A stretch of 64,000 nt of DNA, taken from positions 124,001 to 188,000 of the forward strand of contig JAUHXK010000009.1 of the NCBI GenBank assembly GCA_030427405.1. Reading direction: 5' to 3'. Below are positions 38,201 through 48,016 of this stretch, in pieces. The notes below the pieces were generated by a model, which was not told the origin of the DNA, did not search any database, and saw nothing but the letters and a program-made list of their open reading frames with translations. Made by a program: the position numbers and the translations under genes. Each line of letters begins with the position of its first letter. Within the stretch, counting starts at the first letter, position 1. Origin of the DNA: Alphaproteobacteria bacterium (GTDB lineage Bacteria; Pseudomonadota; Alphaproteobacteria; Rhodobacterales; Rhodobacteraceae).

Positions 38201-39259
38201 TCAATTCCCGGCCTGGCGCGGCAGGATGACGGTAAACACCGTGCCCTTGCCCAAGTCGCTTTCGACCCGCAGGCGGCCCCGGTGACGGTTGACGATGTGC
38301 TTGACGATGGCCAACCCCAGACCGGTGCCCCCCAATTGCCGCGAGCGGTGGCTGTCGGCGCGGTAGAATCTTTCGGTCAGGCGCGGCAGGTGCTGGGGGT
38401 CTATGCCCGGCCCCTTGTCGACCACCTGAATGCGCGCCGCCGGGCCACGCATGGCGGCATCACGGTCTGATATGGTGACGCGAATATCGACGCTGCCACC
38501 GCTGCCGCCATATTTGATCCCATTCTCGACAAGGTTGGTAAAAACCTGTCGCAGCTGATCGCTGTCGCCTTTCACCAGTACCGGCTCATCAGGCGCCTTC
38601 AGGCCAAGCTCGACCTTGGCGCCTTCAGCCAACGGGCGCAGGGAATCCAGTGTTGAGGCCAGCAGGCCTTTCAGGTCCAGGTCATTTTTGGGACGTATAC
38701 GTTCCTGGCTTTCGACCCGGTTCAGCGACAGCAGGTCGCCCACCAGCCGGTTCATGCGGCTGGCTTCTTCGTCCATGATCTGCAAGAACCTGTCGCGCGC
38801 CCCCGGATCGTCACGCGCCGGGCCACGCAGGGTTTCGATGAACCCCATCAACGCGGTCAGCGGAGTTCGCAACTCGTGGCTGACATTGGTCACAAAGTCC
38901 CGACGCATCTGGCTGGCCTGTTCCATATGCGTGATATCCTGAAAGATCGCCAGAACCGCCCCGCCCGAGGCTGCGCCAACGCCGTTCATGTATCGGCACT
39001 TGAATTCGAATGTGGTGTCCTGTGCACCGTCATTGGCAAGGTGGCGTGTTGTTGCGGGACCCTTGGTGCGCAGGCTTTGCTCCAACGCTTCGATGACCTG
39101 GGGTTGCCGCAGGATCGTCGCGAAATGGCGGCCAGTGATGTTTTGGCCCAAAAGGGTCTTGGCATCCGTATTCGTCGCAATGATCCGTTCGGTCTGGTCC
39201 ACAACCAGGGCCGGCATCGGGATGGCCGACACGAATTCGGCAAGCAACTCTTTGGACAT
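38201..39259 (-). CDS. phoR: Phosphate regulon sensor histidine kinase PhoR, no membrane segment
   Basis: 352 aa. A PAS domain (about 5-115; PMPALVVDQTERIIATNTDA) precedes a HisKA domain with the phospho-accepting His ~128 in NVSHELRTPLTALMGFIETL, then HATPase with NGIKYGGSGG, DKGPGID and GTGLGLAIVKHIVNRHRGRL. No transmembrane helices, unlike E. coli PhoR, so it is cytosolic or peripheral and must sense Pst/PhoU state from inside. ATG 39259 is preferred over TTG 39286, 7 bases after the carbonic-anhydrase-like gene. Upstream of pstS, separated by the Pho-box region. Confidence 0.92.
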   Translation of the reverse strand: MSKELLAEFVSAIPMPALVVDQTERIIATNTDAKTLLGQNITGRHFATILRQPQVIEALEQSLRTKGPATTRHLANDGAQDTTFEFKCRYMNGVGAASGGAVLAIFQDITHMEQASQMRRDFVTNVSHELRTPLTALMGFIETLRGPARDDPGARDRFLQIMDEEASRMNRLVGDLLSLNRVESQERIRPKNDLDLKGLLASTLDSLRPLAEGAKVELGLKAPDEPVLVKGDSDQLRQVFTNLVENGIKYGGSGGSVDIRVTISDRDAAMRGPAARIQVVDKGPGIDPQHLPRLTERFYRADSHRSRQLGGTGLGLAIVKHIVNRHRGRLRVESDLGKGTVFTVILPRQAGN

Positions 39260-39266
39260 GGTTGGG

Positions 39267-39809
39267 CTATCGCGCGTCTGTTTCAAAAGGAACCGGTACC
39301 AGGCTGTCCCGGAATCGGCGCATGTTCTCCTGATAATGTAACGCGCTCATTTCAATCCGCTGAACGGCGGCGTCATCAAGTGTGCGCACGACCTTGCCCG
39401 GCGCCCCCATGACCAGCGAATTGTCCGGTATTTCCTTGCCCTCGGTAATCAACGCCCCCGCACCGATCAGGCAGTTCCGCCCGATTTTTGCGCCGTTCAG
39501 CACGATCGCCCCCATGCCGATCAGGCTGTTGTCGCCAATCGTACAGCCATGCAGCATCACTTTGTGGCCGATGGTACAGTTGCGGCCGATGGTCAACGGA
39601 AAGCCCGCGTCGATATGCATGACGCAGTTCTCCTGGACATTGCTGCCCTGCCCGACCCGTATCTCTTCGTGATCGGCGCGGATGGTGCAGCCAAACCAGA
39701 CCGAGGCGCCCTGTTCCAGCACCACCTTGCCCACCAGATTTGCATCCGGGGCGACCCAGGTATCGGCGTGAATTTGCGGCACATGCGGCCCCAATGCGTA
39801 AACGGTCAT
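39267..39809 (-). CDS. Gamma-carbonic anhydrase-like hexapeptide-repeat protein
   Basis: 180 aa left-handed beta-helix protein. [20 protein letters not shown] and [20 protein letters not shown] are the family blocks; His residues ([17 protein letters not shown]) match zinc ligands of gamma-class CamH-like proteins. The C-terminus has an alpha-helix ([20 protein letters not shown]). It may be a CO2-hydrating enzyme, or an acyl-transferase-like relative. Its start overlaps the gmk stop as ATGA; downstream lies phoR. Confidence 0.9.
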   Translation of the reverse strand: MTVYALGPHVPQIHADTWVAPDANLVGKVVLEQGASVWFGCTIRADHEEIRVGQGSNVQENCVMHIDAGFPLTIGRNCTIGHKVMLHGCTIGDNSLIGMGAIVLNGAKIGRNCLIGAGALITEGKEIPDNSLVMGAPGKVVRTLDDAAVQRIEMSALHYQENMRRFRDSLVPVPFETDAR

Positions 39810-40447
39810 GACATTGCCTCGAATTCGCTTTGCAGGGTGCGGACATGGTTTTGCAGCTTGGGCTGCTGAATTCTGCGCATGCGCTCAGCGCTGACGATCG
39901 TCCTCAGCTTTTCTTCGGTTGAATCCAGATCATCATTGACCAGAACATAGTCATAATACCCCCAGTGGCTGATCTCGTCCCAGCTTTTCAGCATGCGGCG
40001 CGCGATCACGTCTTCGGAATCCTGGCCGCGTGTTTCAAGACGGCGGCGCAGTTCGCGAATGGACGGCGGAAGGATAAAGATCGACAGCGCGTGCTTGCCC
40101 AGTTCGGAATTGCGGATCTGAACCTCGCCCTGCCAATCCACGTCGAACAGTACATCCCGCCCGGCCTCGATGGATTGGCGCACTGGCCCTGCGGGTGATC
40201 CGTAGAAGTTCCCGAACACATGCGCATGTTCCAGCATCTGACCTGAGGCAACCTGCTGTTTGAAACTTTCCTCGCTCAGAAAGTAATACTCACGCCCATG
40301 TTCTTCGCCGTCGCGGGGCGCGCGGGTCGTGGCCGAAACCGAAAACTCCAGCGCGGGGTCCCAGGACATGAGCCGACGCGCCAGCGTGGATTTCCCCGCG
40401 CCCGATGGCGACGACAGGATGATTAAAAGACCTCGGCGATCCGTCAT
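39806..40447 (-). CDS. gmk: Guanylate kinase
   Basis: 213 aa, phosphorylates GMP to [19 protein letters not shown] is the P-loop; [20 protein letters not shown] and [14 protein letters not shown] bind [17 protein letters not shown] and [20 protein letters not shown] are conserved. The track start is 38 codons upstream inside yicC; ATG 40447 fits the family. 17 bases separate it from yicC, the common yicC-gmk pair. Confidence 0.96.
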   Translation of the reverse strand: MTDRRGLLIILSSPSGAGKSTLARRLMSWDPALEFSVSATTRAPRDGEEHGREYYFLSEESFKQQVASGQMLEHAHVFGNFYGSPAGPVRQSIEAGRDVLFDVDWQGEVQIRNSELGKHALSIFILPPSIRELRRRLETRGQDSEDVIARRMLKSWDEISHWGYYDYVLVNDDLDSTEEKLRTIVSAERMRRIQQPKLQNHVRTLQSEFEAMS

Positions 40448-40464
40448 GTCATGTGTCCTTGTAT

Positions 40465-41355
40465 TTATTCGACATTCTGCACTTGCTCGCGCAATTGGTC
40501 TATCACCGCCTTCAACTCCAGGCCAACAGCCGTCAGGTCCGAGTTCTGGGACTTGGAGCACAATGTGTTGGCTTCGCGGTTGAACTCCTGCATCAGGAAG
40601 TCCAGCTTTCGACCCACGGCGCCGTCCTGGTTCAGCAAGGTGCGGGCCGCGGCGACATGGGCCGACAGCCTGTCGATCTCTTCGGTAATATCGGATTTGA
40701 CCGCGATCAGCGCCAGTTCCTGTGCAACCCGGTCCGGGTCGGCACCCTGGCTGTTATCCAGCACCAGTTTCAGGTTTTCCCGCAGCGCGTCGGCCATTGC
40801 GGCCTTGCGCTTTTCGGCCAGGTCGGCTGCGGAGGTGGTCAGCTGTTCAATTGTGTCCAACTGTGCGTTCAGGATGGTGGCCAATGCCGTGCCCTCGGAT
40901 TGGCGCATGTCCAGGAACGCCGCCAGCAGCCCCGAAAACGCGGATGTCAGATGCGCCACAAGCGGTGCCGGGTCATCGCTGTCGGTTCCGGCTTCCATGA
41001 CCCCCTTCAGCGAAAGCAGATCCGACGCCCGGGATTGCACCAGCGACACCCCGCGTTCGGCGGCCAGCGCCTCGGTGCGGGCAAGCGCATTCAGAATCGT
41101 GGCGACAGCGGTTTCGTCCAGGGCAAAATCGGCGGTCGTGTCGTCGCGGCTCAGACGCAGGGACAGGGTCACGTTGCCGCGCCGTACCTGCTTGGACAAC
41201 TCTGCCCTCAGCGCCGCCTCAAGGCCGGTCAGCCAGTCCGGCACCCGAACCCGCATGTCCAGGCCCTTGCCGTTGACACTGCGCAGTTCCCAGCTCCAGC
41301 TATGAGCGCCAAAGCTTCCCTTGCCCGAGGCAAACCCGGTCATGGATCTGATCAT
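40465..41355 (-). CDS. yicC: YicC-family endoribonuclease-like protein
   Basis: 296 aa. [15 protein letters not shown] is the diagnostic N-terminus, with [15 protein letters not shown] next; the C-terminal DUF1732-type block ends [19 protein letters not shown]. YicC proteins are reported RNA-degrading factors in enterobacteria. ATG 41355 has GGAAAGGGCAGGT upstream; the track start is 57 codons earlier in the CtrA-box region. Precedes gmk. Confidence 0.94.
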   Translation of the reverse strand: MIRSMTGFASGKGSFGAHSWSWELRSVNGKGLDMRVRVPDWLTGLEAALRAELSKQVRRGNVTLSLRLSRDDTTADFALDETAVATILNALARTEALAAERGVSLVQSRASDLLSLKGVMEAGTDSDDPAPLVAHLTSAFSGLLAAFLDMRQSEGTALATILNAQLDTIEQLTTSAADLAEKRKAAMADALRENLKLVLDNSQGADPDRVAQELALIAVKSDITEEIDRLSAHVAAARTLLNQDGAVGRKLDFLMQEFNREANTLCSKSQNSDLTAVGLELKAVIDQLREQVQNVE

Positions 41356-41453
41356 ACCTGCCCTTTCCTGCGTGTATCGCCCGTTTGGCGCACCTAATGC
41401 CATCCCCGGCCCCAGAGCAAGAGTTTGCTGAGTTTGCCCCTGATCGGCCCGGG

Positions 41454-41468
41454 TTAACCATTCGTTAA
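41454..41468. promoter_or_regulatory. Perfect CtrA-type site TTAA-N7-TTAA between yicC and the PAS gene
   Basis: TTAACCATTCGTTAA: exact TTAA half-sites separated by seven bases, the CtrA consensus. It lies about 60-75 bp before the PAS gene (plus) and about 100 bp before yicC (minus). ChpT, a partner in the CtrA relay, is in the same window. Confidence 0.6.
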
Positions 41469-41528
41469 AGAATTGATCCAAAATTGAATCAACCCGTGCC
41501 AGACTGATCATCACAAGGCGGGTCATCC

Positions 41529-42266
41529 ATGACCCTGCCAGATGTGGAACATTTTAGGAAAATGTCAGACGATCGGCGCAGGGGGTTAAAGATGAAAACT
41601 ATCTTCGGGAACATTTCCGGGACCAAACTTGGAAAGATCGTTGCAATGGACCGCTTTGACAGTGGGCGCACAGTAACACCCATCCGTCAGGCCGAGGCCT
41701 ATTGGACCGCCCTGCTGGGCCAGGATGGCGTGCCTGCGCGGTCTCAAATCGACCCGCGCGGCCTGGAGAACATTCTTGAATACACCTTCATCCTGGAACG
41801 GATCGCGCCTGGTCTGGCCCGGTTCCGCCTGGCTGGCAGCCACCTGAACAAGATCGCAGGGATGGAGGTTCGGGGCATGCCGCTGACCTCGTTTTTCGAG
41901 CCTAGCGCGCGTTCGGATGCCGTGGACGTTCTGGAACAGGTATTTGCCGGCCCGTCGATTGCGGAACTGGGCCTTGTTTCAGGCGGCAAGATTGGTCGGG
42001 CACGCCTGCAGGCGCGCATGATCCTGTTGCCGCTGAAAAGCGATCTGGGGGATGTCAGCCGGGTATTGGGCGTGATGGTCAGCGACGGTGCAATCGGCGT
42101 GACGCCGCGGCGCTTTGCCGTGTCGGACCAGAGTGTCAGGGCGGTATCGGACATACCGGCCCGAATTCGACCTGCACACAAGACACCGGCCGGGTTTGCC
42201 GAAGATCAGGACGGGTTCAAGCGCCCGGCCAATCACCTGCGCCTGGTCGCCTCGCGCGAGGAATGA
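41529..42266 (+). CDS. PAS-domain protein (PAS_5 family)
   Basis: 245 aa from the longest start. Residues ~52-190 hold one PAS domain: QAEAYWTALLGQDGVPARSQ, IDPRGLENILEYTFILERIA, and ARFRLAGSHLNKIAGMEVRG. No kinase, HTH or GGDEF partner. The C-terminal tail is disordered. Start uncertain: later ATGs at 41562 and 41592 also have purine-rich upstream sites, and the family core begins only at about residue 40. A perfect CtrA-type site lies upstream, so expression may follow the CckA-ChpT-CtrA relay. Confidence 0.85.
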   Translation: MTLPDVEHFRKMSDDRRRGLKMKTIFGNISGTKLGKIVAMDRFDSGRTVTPIRQAEAYWTALLGQDGVPARSQIDPRGLENILEYTFILERIAPGLARFRLAGSHLNKIAGMEVRGMPLTSFFEPSARSDAVDVLEQVFAGPSIAELGLVSGGKIGRARLQARMILLPLKSDLGDVSRVLGVMVSDGAIGVTPRRFAVSDQSVRAVSDIPARIRPAHKTPAGFAEDQDGFKRPANHLRLVASREE

Positions 42267-42275
42267 TGGGGCAAT

Positions 42276-42310
42276 GAAAAACGGCGGGTACCTGACCCGC
42301 CGTTCGTTTT
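42276..42310. terminator. Bidirectional intrinsic terminator between the PAS gene and aroG
   Basis: A 10-bp perfect stem (AACGGCGGGT / ACCCGCCGTT) with a 5-base loop; T-rich tracts follow on both strands (CGTTTT on plus, TTTC on minus). It serves both convergent genes. Confidence 0.85.
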
Positions 42311-42324
42311 GGTGATTGCGCCTG

Positions 42325-43695
42325 TCAGCTGGCCGCGCGTTTCTTGCCGTTGCGGCGCAGGTTGGTCAGCTCTTCGGCGACCAAAAAGGCCAGTTCCAGC
42401 GATTGCGTGGCATTCAGGCGCGGGTCACAGGCCGTGTGGTAGCGGTCCGACAGGTCCTCTTCGGTCACGGCACGGACACCGCCGGTGCATTCGGTCACGT
42501 CCTGTCCGGTCATCTCGAAATGAACGCCGCCCGGGATTGTGCCTTCGGCTTCATGCACGCCAAAGAAGTCGCGGACCTCGCGCAGGACGGAATCAAACGG
42601 GCGCGTCTTGTAGCCGGTGGCCGATTTGATCGTATTGCCATGCATCGGATCGCAAACCCAAGTCACGGTTGCGCCTTCCTCTTTCACGGCCTGGATAAGC
42701 CGCGGCAGATGCTCGCCCGCCTTGCCCGCACCAAAGCGGGCGATCAGGGTCAGCCGCCCCTCTTCGTTGTCGGGGTTCAGCTTGGACATCAGAACCTTCA
42801 GGTCTTCGGCTGTTGTCGTCGGTCCGCATTTCAGGCCAATCGGGTTGAGCACGCCGCTGCAGAATTCAACATGCGCACCATCCGGCTGCCGGGTGCGGTC
42901 GCCGATCCAGATCATGTGCCCGGACCCTGCCAGCCAGTTGCCCGAGGTCGAATCCATCCGCGTCAGCGCTTCTTCGTATTCCAGCAGCAGGCCTTCGTGG
43001 CTTGTGTAGAATTCGACGGTCGAGAATTCATGCGTGGTGTTTCCGGTTATTCCGGCGGCGCCCATGAAATCGATCGTGTCCTGAATCCGGTCTGCGATTT
43101 CCGAGTATTTCTGCACATCCTGTTCACCGGTGAACCCCAGCGTCCAGGAATGCACCCGGCTCATGTCCGCGAAACCGCCCGTGGAAAAGGCGCGCAGCAG
43201 GTTAAGCGTGGCCGCGGCCTGCGTATAGGCCTGCAGCATCTTGGCCGGATTCGGTATCCGTGCCTCGGGGGTGAAGGCCAGTTCGTTGATGATGTCACCG
43301 CGATAGCTGGGCAATTCCACGCCATTGACGACCTCGGTCGGTGCGCTGCGCGGTTTGGCAAACTGTCCGGCCATACGCCCGACCTTGATCACCGGAACCT
43401 TGGCGCCATAGGTCAGGACCATGGCCATTTGCAGCATGACCTGGAACGTATCCCGGATCGCGTCAGCGCTGAATTGTTCAAAGCTTTCAGCACAATCCCC
43501 ACCTTGCAGCAGGAAGGCTTCGCCGCGACCGGCAGCGCCCAGATGCTGTTTCAGCCGCCGCGCCTCGCCTGCAAAAACCAGCGGGGGATACTGCGAAAGC
43601 TGTGCCTCGACTTTGGCCAGCGCGGCCGCGTCGGTATAGTCGGGCATTTGAACTCGGGGCTTGTTGCGCCAGTTCGTTTTTTGCCACTCGGTCAT
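42325..43695 (-). CDS. 3-deoxy-7-phosphoheptulonate synthase, class II
   Basis: 456 aa plant-type DAHP synthase, the first step of the shikimate pathway (PEP + erythrose-4-P). QPPLVFAGE-type N-terminus ([18 protein letters not shown]), [29 protein letters not shown], and [11 protein letters not shown]-like [20 protein letters not shown] are signatures; metal-binding Cys, His, Glu and Asp residues are present. It feeds aroQ in this window. Bidirectional terminator at its 3' end. Divergent from the GlxA-type regulator. Confidence 0.96.
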   Translation of the reverse strand: MTEWQKTNWRNKPRVQMPDYTDAAALAKVEAQLSQYPPLVFAGEARRLKQHLGAAGRGEAFLLQGGDCAESFEQFSADAIRDTFQVMLQMAMVLTYGAKVPVIKVGRMAGQFAKPRSAPTEVVNGVELPSYRGDIINELAFTPEARIPNPAKMLQAYTQAAATLNLLRAFSTGGFADMSRVHSWTLGFTGEQDVQKYSEIADRIQDTIDFMGAAGITGNTTHEFSTVEFYTSHEGLLLEYEEALTRMDSTSGNWLAGSGHMIWIGDRTRQPDGAHVEFCSGVLNPIGLKCGPTTTAEDLKVLMSKLNPDNEEGRLTLIARFGAGKAGEHLPRLIQAVKEEGATVTWVCDPMHGNTIKSATGYKTRPFDSVLREVRDFFGVHEAEGTIPGGVHFEMTGQDVTECTGGVRAVTEEDLSDRYHTACDPRLNATQSLELAFLVAEELTNLRRNGKKRAAS

Positions 43696-43864
43696 AGCTT
43701 TGATCTCCGCTGAGTTATTTCAGGCCGTCTCTATACAAAATGCAGGTCCGGGTGGCCATATCCCATTTACGCCTCTTGACGACGCAAACAAGCTTTGAGC
43801 AATGTGGCGGGCAAATCCGCCGCGTGCTGGGAAGTGCGGTTTCGGAAATCAAGGACAGTTCGCC

Positions 43865-44869
43865 ATGCAAGAGCAACGCCAAGTTGTCCCAGTGGACGGC
43901 AGCGACGCAAAGCCGCTGAATTTCGTTTTCGTCCTGCTGGAAAGGTTCTCGCTGTTGTCCTTTGCTTCGGCGTTGGACAGCTTGCGTATCGCAAACAGGA
44001 TGGCTGATCGGCCAATCTATTCCTGGACATTGGCGGGCGAGGATGGCGAGGTCGTCACCTGCTCGGCGGGCACCACGTTCAAATTGGACACCGACCTGGG
44101 TGAGTTGCAGCGTGACGAAGTGATCATCGTCTGCGGCGGCGTCGATGTGCAGGCGGCGACAACCAAGAAGGTGCTGAACTGGCTGCGCCGCGAGGCCCGC
44201 AAGGGCGTCAAGATCGGTGGCTTGTGCACGGCGGCCTATACCCTGGCCAAGGCCGGTTTGCTGGAAGGCAAACGTGCCACGATTCACTGGGAGAACGCAG
44301 ACAGTTTTTCCGAAGAATTTGAAAATGTCGAACTGACGAAATCCGTGTTCCAGATAGACGGAAACCGGATGACAACGGCGGGCGGCACCTCGTCCATTGA
44401 CCTGATGCTGAAGATGATCGCGCAGGATTTTGGCGAAGATCTCGCCAATGCGGTGGCGGATCAGATGATCTATTCCTCGATCCGGACCGACCAAGACACG
44501 CAGCGCCTGTCTACGCCCACCCGCATCGGTGTCCGCCACCCCAAGCTGAGCCAGGTCATCCTGATGATGGAAAAGAACATCGAGGAGCCGATCTCGCCCT
44601 CGATCCTGGCCAAGGATGTCGGCATGTCGACCCGTCAACTGGAACGCCTGTTCCGCCGGTACCTGAGCCGATCGCCCAAGCGGTATTACATGGAATTGCG
44701 CCTGCACAAGGCGCGCAACCTGCTGATGCAAACCGATATGAGCGTCATCAACGTGGCCCTTGCTTGCGGGTTTGCCTCGCCCAGCCATTTCTCGAAATGC
44801 TACCGGGCGCATTACAACACCACCCCCTACCGGGAACGCGGGGCGCAGGCCGGACGGTTGTCCGTCTAA
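43865..44869 (+). CDS. GlxA-family AraC-type transcriptional regulator (DJ-1/PfpI + HTH)
   Basis: 334 aa. The N-terminal DJ-1/PfpI-like domain (about 17-185) shows IVCGGVDVQAA and KIGGLCTAAYTLAKAGLLEG, with a Cys in the nucleophile elbow. The C-terminal AraC HTH (about 225-320) has AKDVGMSTRQLERLFRRYLS and VALACGFASPSHFSKCYRAH. Such regulators often control amine or betaine catabolism (e.g. GbdR, CdhR). ATG 43865 has AAGGA upstream; the track adds 21 residues. Divergent from DAHP synthase with 169 bp between. Confidence 0.93.
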   Translation: MQEQRQVVPVDGSDAKPLNFVFVLLERFSLLSFASALDSLRIANRMADRPIYSWTLAGEDGEVVTCSAGTTFKLDTDLGELQRDEVIIVCGGVDVQAATTKKVLNWLRREARKGVKIGGLCTAAYTLAKAGLLEGKRATIHWENADSFSEEFENVELTKSVFQIDGNRMTTAGGTSSIDLMLKMIAQDFGEDLANAVADQMIYSSIRTDQDTQRLSTPTRIGVRHPKLSQVILMMEKNIEEPISPSILAKDVGMSTRQLERLFRRYLSRSPKRYYMELRLHKARNLLMQTDMSVINVALACGFASPSHFSKCYRAHYNTTPYRERGAQAGRLSV

Positions 44870-44890
44870 GCGCCCGCAATCGGGGGCAGG

Positions 44891-45418
44891 TCACAGGTTT
44901 TTGGTGAAAAAGTGAAGATGCGGCCGCAACATCGGCTGATCCAGATAGGTTGTCGTCCTGATCGGTTCGTTCAATTCAATGAAACCAAGCTTGGGGTACA
45001 GGGATCGCATTTCGACATTTGGGGTCAGCGTATCGGCAATCAGCCGCGTTAACCCGATGTCGCGGGCGGCCTGTTCCCGCGCCTCGATCAGTGCGCGCCC
45101 GGTGCCAGTACCGCGCGCCTGTTCGGTGACGAACACCCGTTTCAACTCGCCAGTCTGCTGATCGAACCGTTTCATCATCCCACACCCGACAATCTTGCCC
45201 CCGCTGTCTCGGGCGACGACAAGACAGCCGTTTGGCGGCAGGTAGTCGTTTGTGTTGGCCCAGAATTCGTCCAGCGCGCTTTGGGGGGCGGCGGGGTCAA
45301 TCTTGAACCCCATGTCCTGCATCCTGCTGACGATCAACCGGTAATACTGCGTGAGGATCGCGTTCAGTTCCCGCCTTGGCGGGATAGTTTCGCATAGTTC
45401 GATTTCATAGTCGCACAT
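44891..45418 (-). CDS. GNAT N-acetyltransferase
   Basis: 175 aa. The acetyl-CoA motif is VTEQARGTGTGRALIEAREQ, with the catalytic beta-strand IGLTRLIADTLTPNVEMRSL and LYPKLGFIELNEP after. The track start is a GTG at 45430; ATG 45418 has AGGGTGG upstream. Convergent with the GlxA-type gene. Substrate unknown. Confidence 0.85.
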   Translation of the reverse strand: MCDYEIELCETIPPRRELNAILTQYYRLIVSRMQDMGFKIDPAAPQSALDEFWANTNDYLPPNGCLVVARDSGGKIVGCGMMKRFDQQTGELKRVFVTEQARGTGTGRALIEAREQAARDIGLTRLIADTLTPNVEMRSLYPKLGFIELNEPIRTTTYLDQPMLRPHLHFFTKNL

Positions 45419-45444
45419 CCCAAAATCCACCCTGCCTTCGAAGG

Positions 45445-46542
45445 CTATTTCAAGGGCACCATCCTGTAAACGGCACCCTGCCCGACCGACAGGAACCAGA
45501 TCGCGCCGTCCGGCCCTTCGACAATATCGCGGACGCGTTCCGTTTCGGGCCCTTTGATCTGTTCAACCTCGCGCAGCGGATTGCCTGCAAGTCGTGAGAT
45601 ATAATCAAACTTGAGCGAACCGACAAAGATGTCGCCTTTCCATTCGGGCCAGAGTTTCCCCGAATAGACCAGCAAACCGGACGGTGCGATTGAGGGGTCC
45701 CAATAATGTGCAGGCTGTTCCATCCCCGGCTTCGCGGTCCCCTCGCCGATCTTTTCGCCGGAATAATGCGTCCCGTACGAGATTGTAGGCCACCCGTAAT
45801 TGGCACCGGGCCGCACGCGGTTGACCTCGTCCCCGCCGCGGGCGCCATGTTCCGACACCCATAGCTGCCCCTGCGCATCCAAGGCCGCGCCCTGCGGATT
45901 GCGGTGGCCATAAGACCAGATTTCGGGCCGCGCGCCGTCCCGGCCCACAAAGGGATTATCGGGGGGCACTGCGCCATCGCGCCGAATCCGGACCACCGTG
46001 CCCAGGTGGGTGGACAGGTCTTGGGCCGCGGGCCGGTCACCGCGTTCACCTACTGTTACAAACAGCGTCCCGTCGGCACGTTCGACAACCCGAGATCCGA
46101 AATGCCTGCCCCCGGTTCCACCGGGGCGTGCCTCGAACAGGATGCGGGTATCTGTCAGTCGTCCGCCGTTGCGCGACAATCGCGCAACGGCCAGCGCTGT
46201 GCCTGCCCCGCCCTTTTGTGGCTTGGCAAAGGTCAGAAATACTTCGCGGCTTTGCGCAAAATCCCGTGCGATCGTCACGTCCAGCAATCCGCCCTGCCCC
46301 GTGGTCGCGACCTTGGGCACACCTGATACCGAACGCGTGCGCCCTTGGTCGACATATATCAGCGTCCCGCTACGCTCGGTCACCAGGAAGGCACCATTGG
46401 GCAGGATGCCGATTGCCCAGGGCGTATCCAGGTTTGCCGCCATCTTTTCCACATTCACAGGTCCCAAAGACGTCTGCACCTGTTCAGACATCGCGCCCGC
46501 TGCGGCGCAGAGGAAGACCAACGTAAGGTAAAGGGTTTTCAT
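45445..46542 (-). CDS. PQQ-dependent sugar dehydrogenase family protein (soluble GDH/YliI-like)
   Basis: 365 aa exported six-bladed beta-propeller. Signal peptide MKTLYLTLVFLCAAAGAMS. Family blocks are LDTPWAIGILPNGAFLVTER, the catalytic-region GHRNPQGAALDAQGQLWVSE, HGARGGDEVNRVRPGANYGW and IAPSGLLVYSGKLWPEWKGD. These proteins oxidise aldose sugars with PQQ and pass electrons to a respiratory carrier. Periplasmic. Divergent from the second liv-type operon. Confidence 0.92.
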   Translation of the reverse strand: MKTLYLTLVFLCAAAGAMSEQVQTSLGPVNVEKMAANLDTPWAIGILPNGAFLVTERSGTLIYVDQGRTRSVSGVPKVATTGQGGLLDVTIARDFAQSREVFLTFAKPQKGGAGTALAVARLSRNGGRLTDTRILFEARPGGTGGRHFGSRVVERADGTLFVTVGERGDRPAAQDLSTHLGTVVRIRRDGAVPPDNPFVGRDGARPEIWSYGHRNPQGAALDAQGQLWVSEHGARGGDEVNRVRPGANYGWPTISYGTHYSGEKIGEGTAKPGMEQPAHYWDPSIAPSGLLVYSGKLWPEWKGDIFVGSLKFDYISRLAGNPLREVEQIKGPETERVRDIVEGPDGAIWFLSVGQGAVYRMVPLK

Positions 46543-46676
46543 TACACCGCGCTCCTATCCCGGCCTGACCGCCAACAAAGGCGCCAAGCCACTGGGATTA
46601 AATAGGATTGTATCTCCAAAAGGCACGGTTTCTTTGGACTTTTCTTTTTTGAATTGCTTGCCTAGGGTCTAGGGCA

Positions 46677-46690
46677 GAACGAATACGTTC
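46677..46690 (+). repeat. Short inverted repeat in the leader of the second liv-type operon
   Basis: GAACG-AATA-CGTTC, 5-bp arms, 19 bp before the binding-protein start. It could be an operator; short enough to be chance. Confidence 0.3.
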
Positions 46691-46708
46691 CAAACAGGGA
46701 GTTACCAA

Positions 46709-47890
46709 ATGAAAAAGCTGCTTACTGCAACTGCAGCAACCGCTCTGATGGCGGGCACCGCAATGGCCGATGATGTATCGCTGGGTGTTCTGTTCGGGTT
46801 TACCGGTCCGATTGAATCGCTGGCCCCGGCCATGGGAGCCGGCGCCGAGCTGGCCATGGCCGAAGTCACCGAGTCCGGCAAACTGCTGGACGGTGCCGCT
46901 GTGACCGCGTCACGGGCCGACACCGGCTGTATCGACAACGGTCTGGCGACCTCGAACGGTGAACGCATGATCGCCGACGGCGTGGCTGGCATCATCGGGG
47001 GCGATTGCTCGGGTGTGACCGGTGCGATCCTGCAAAACGTCGCCATCCCCAATGGCATGGTCATGATCTCGCCGTCGGCAACCTCGCCCGGCCTGTCGAC
47101 CATGGAAGATAACGGCCTGTTCTTCCGCACCGCCCCGTCGGATGCGCGCGAAGGCCAGGTGATGGCCGATATCCTGAAAGACCGTGGCATCAGTTCGATC
47201 GCGCTGACCTATACCAACAACGACTATGGCAAGGGCCTGGCGGACGCGATCCAGTCCTCGTTCGAGGCAGCCGGTGGCGAAGTGACCATCGTGGCCGCGC
47301 ATGAAGACGGCAAGGCGGACTACTCGGCCGAAGTGGGCGCGCTGGCCTCGGCCGGTGGCGACATTCTGGTCGTTGCGGGCTATCTGGACCAGGGCGGTCT
47401 GGGCATCATCCAATCGTCGCTGGACAGCGGTGCGTTTGACACATTCGGTCTGCCCGGCGGCATGATCGGTGACTCGCTGCCCGCAAATGTCGGCCCCGAC
47501 CTGAACGGCTCGTTCGGTCAGATTGCTGGTTCGGGCGGTGAAGGCGCTGAAAAGTACTTTGCCATGGCCGAAGCCGCGGGTTTTGACGGTTCGTCGCCCT
47601 ATTCGCCCGAATCCTATGATGCGGCTGCGCTGTTCATGCTGGCAATGCAGGCCGCAGGTTCGACCAACCCGGCCGAATATGGCGCAAAGATCATGGATGT
47701 TGCCAACGAACCGGGCGAGAAGATCTATCCCGGTGAACTGGCCAAAGGTCTGGAACTGCTGGCTGCGGGTCAGGACATTGACTATGTCGGTGCATCCGGT
47801 GTTGAGCTGATCGGCCCCGGCGAAAGCGCGGGATCCTACCGCGAGATCGAAGTCACCGACGGCGAAAACAAGACCGTCAACTTCCGTTGA
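46709..47890 (+). CDS. Branched-chain-type ABC transporter substrate-binding protein (second system)
   Basis: 393 aa. Signal peptide MKKLLTATAATALMAGTAMA. LGVLFGFTGPIESLAPAMGA and GVAGIIGGDCSGVTGAILQN are Peripla_BP_6 motifs with the ligand-binding Ser/Thr; a free Cys pair (TGCIDN, GGDCSG) could form a disulphide. Well-expressed codon choice and a terminator-like stem directly after suggest a high-level periplasmic protein. First in SBP-ATPase-ATPase-permease-permease. Confidence 0.93.
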   Translation: MKKLLTATAATALMAGTAMADDVSLGVLFGFTGPIESLAPAMGAGAELAMAEVTESGKLLDGAAVTASRADTGCIDNGLATSNGERMIADGVAGIIGGDCSGVTGAILQNVAIPNGMVMISPSATSPGLSTMEDNGLFFRTAPSDAREGQVMADILKDRGISSIALTYTNNDYGKGLADAIQSSFEAAGGEVTIVAAHEDGKADYSAEVGALASAGGDILVVAGYLDQGGLGIIQSSLDSGAFDTFGLPGGMIGDSLPANVGPDLNGSFGQIAGSGGEGAEKYFAMAEAAGFDGSSPYSPESYDAAALFMLAMQAAGSTNPAEYGAKIMDVANEPGEKIYPGELAKGLELLAAGQDIDYVGASGVELIGPGESAGSYREIEVTDGENKTVNFR

Positions 47891-47917
47891 TCAGGACTGA
47901 ACGGTCATAAAAACAAG

Positions 47918-47945
47918 CAGCCCGGGCCTTGTGTCCGGGCTGTTT
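47918..47945 (+). terminator. Stem-loop between the binding-protein and ATPase genes
   Basis: CAGCCCGG / CCGGGCTG with 9-base loop then TTTC, 28 bases after the binding-protein stop. Partial terminator or stabiliser giving more binding protein than transporter. Confidence 0.65.
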
Positions 47946-48016
47946 CAATGACAAAAGGCCGCACCTTTCACACAGGGATGGGGCAACAACGCCGAAAACG
48001 GCGGCTAGGGGATAAG

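Noticed and set aside
42316-43713. 465-aa plus-strand ORF antisense to the DAHP synthase
   Set aside because: Full-length shadow of a conserved gene; composition is His/Gln/Arg-rich like other antisense frames here.
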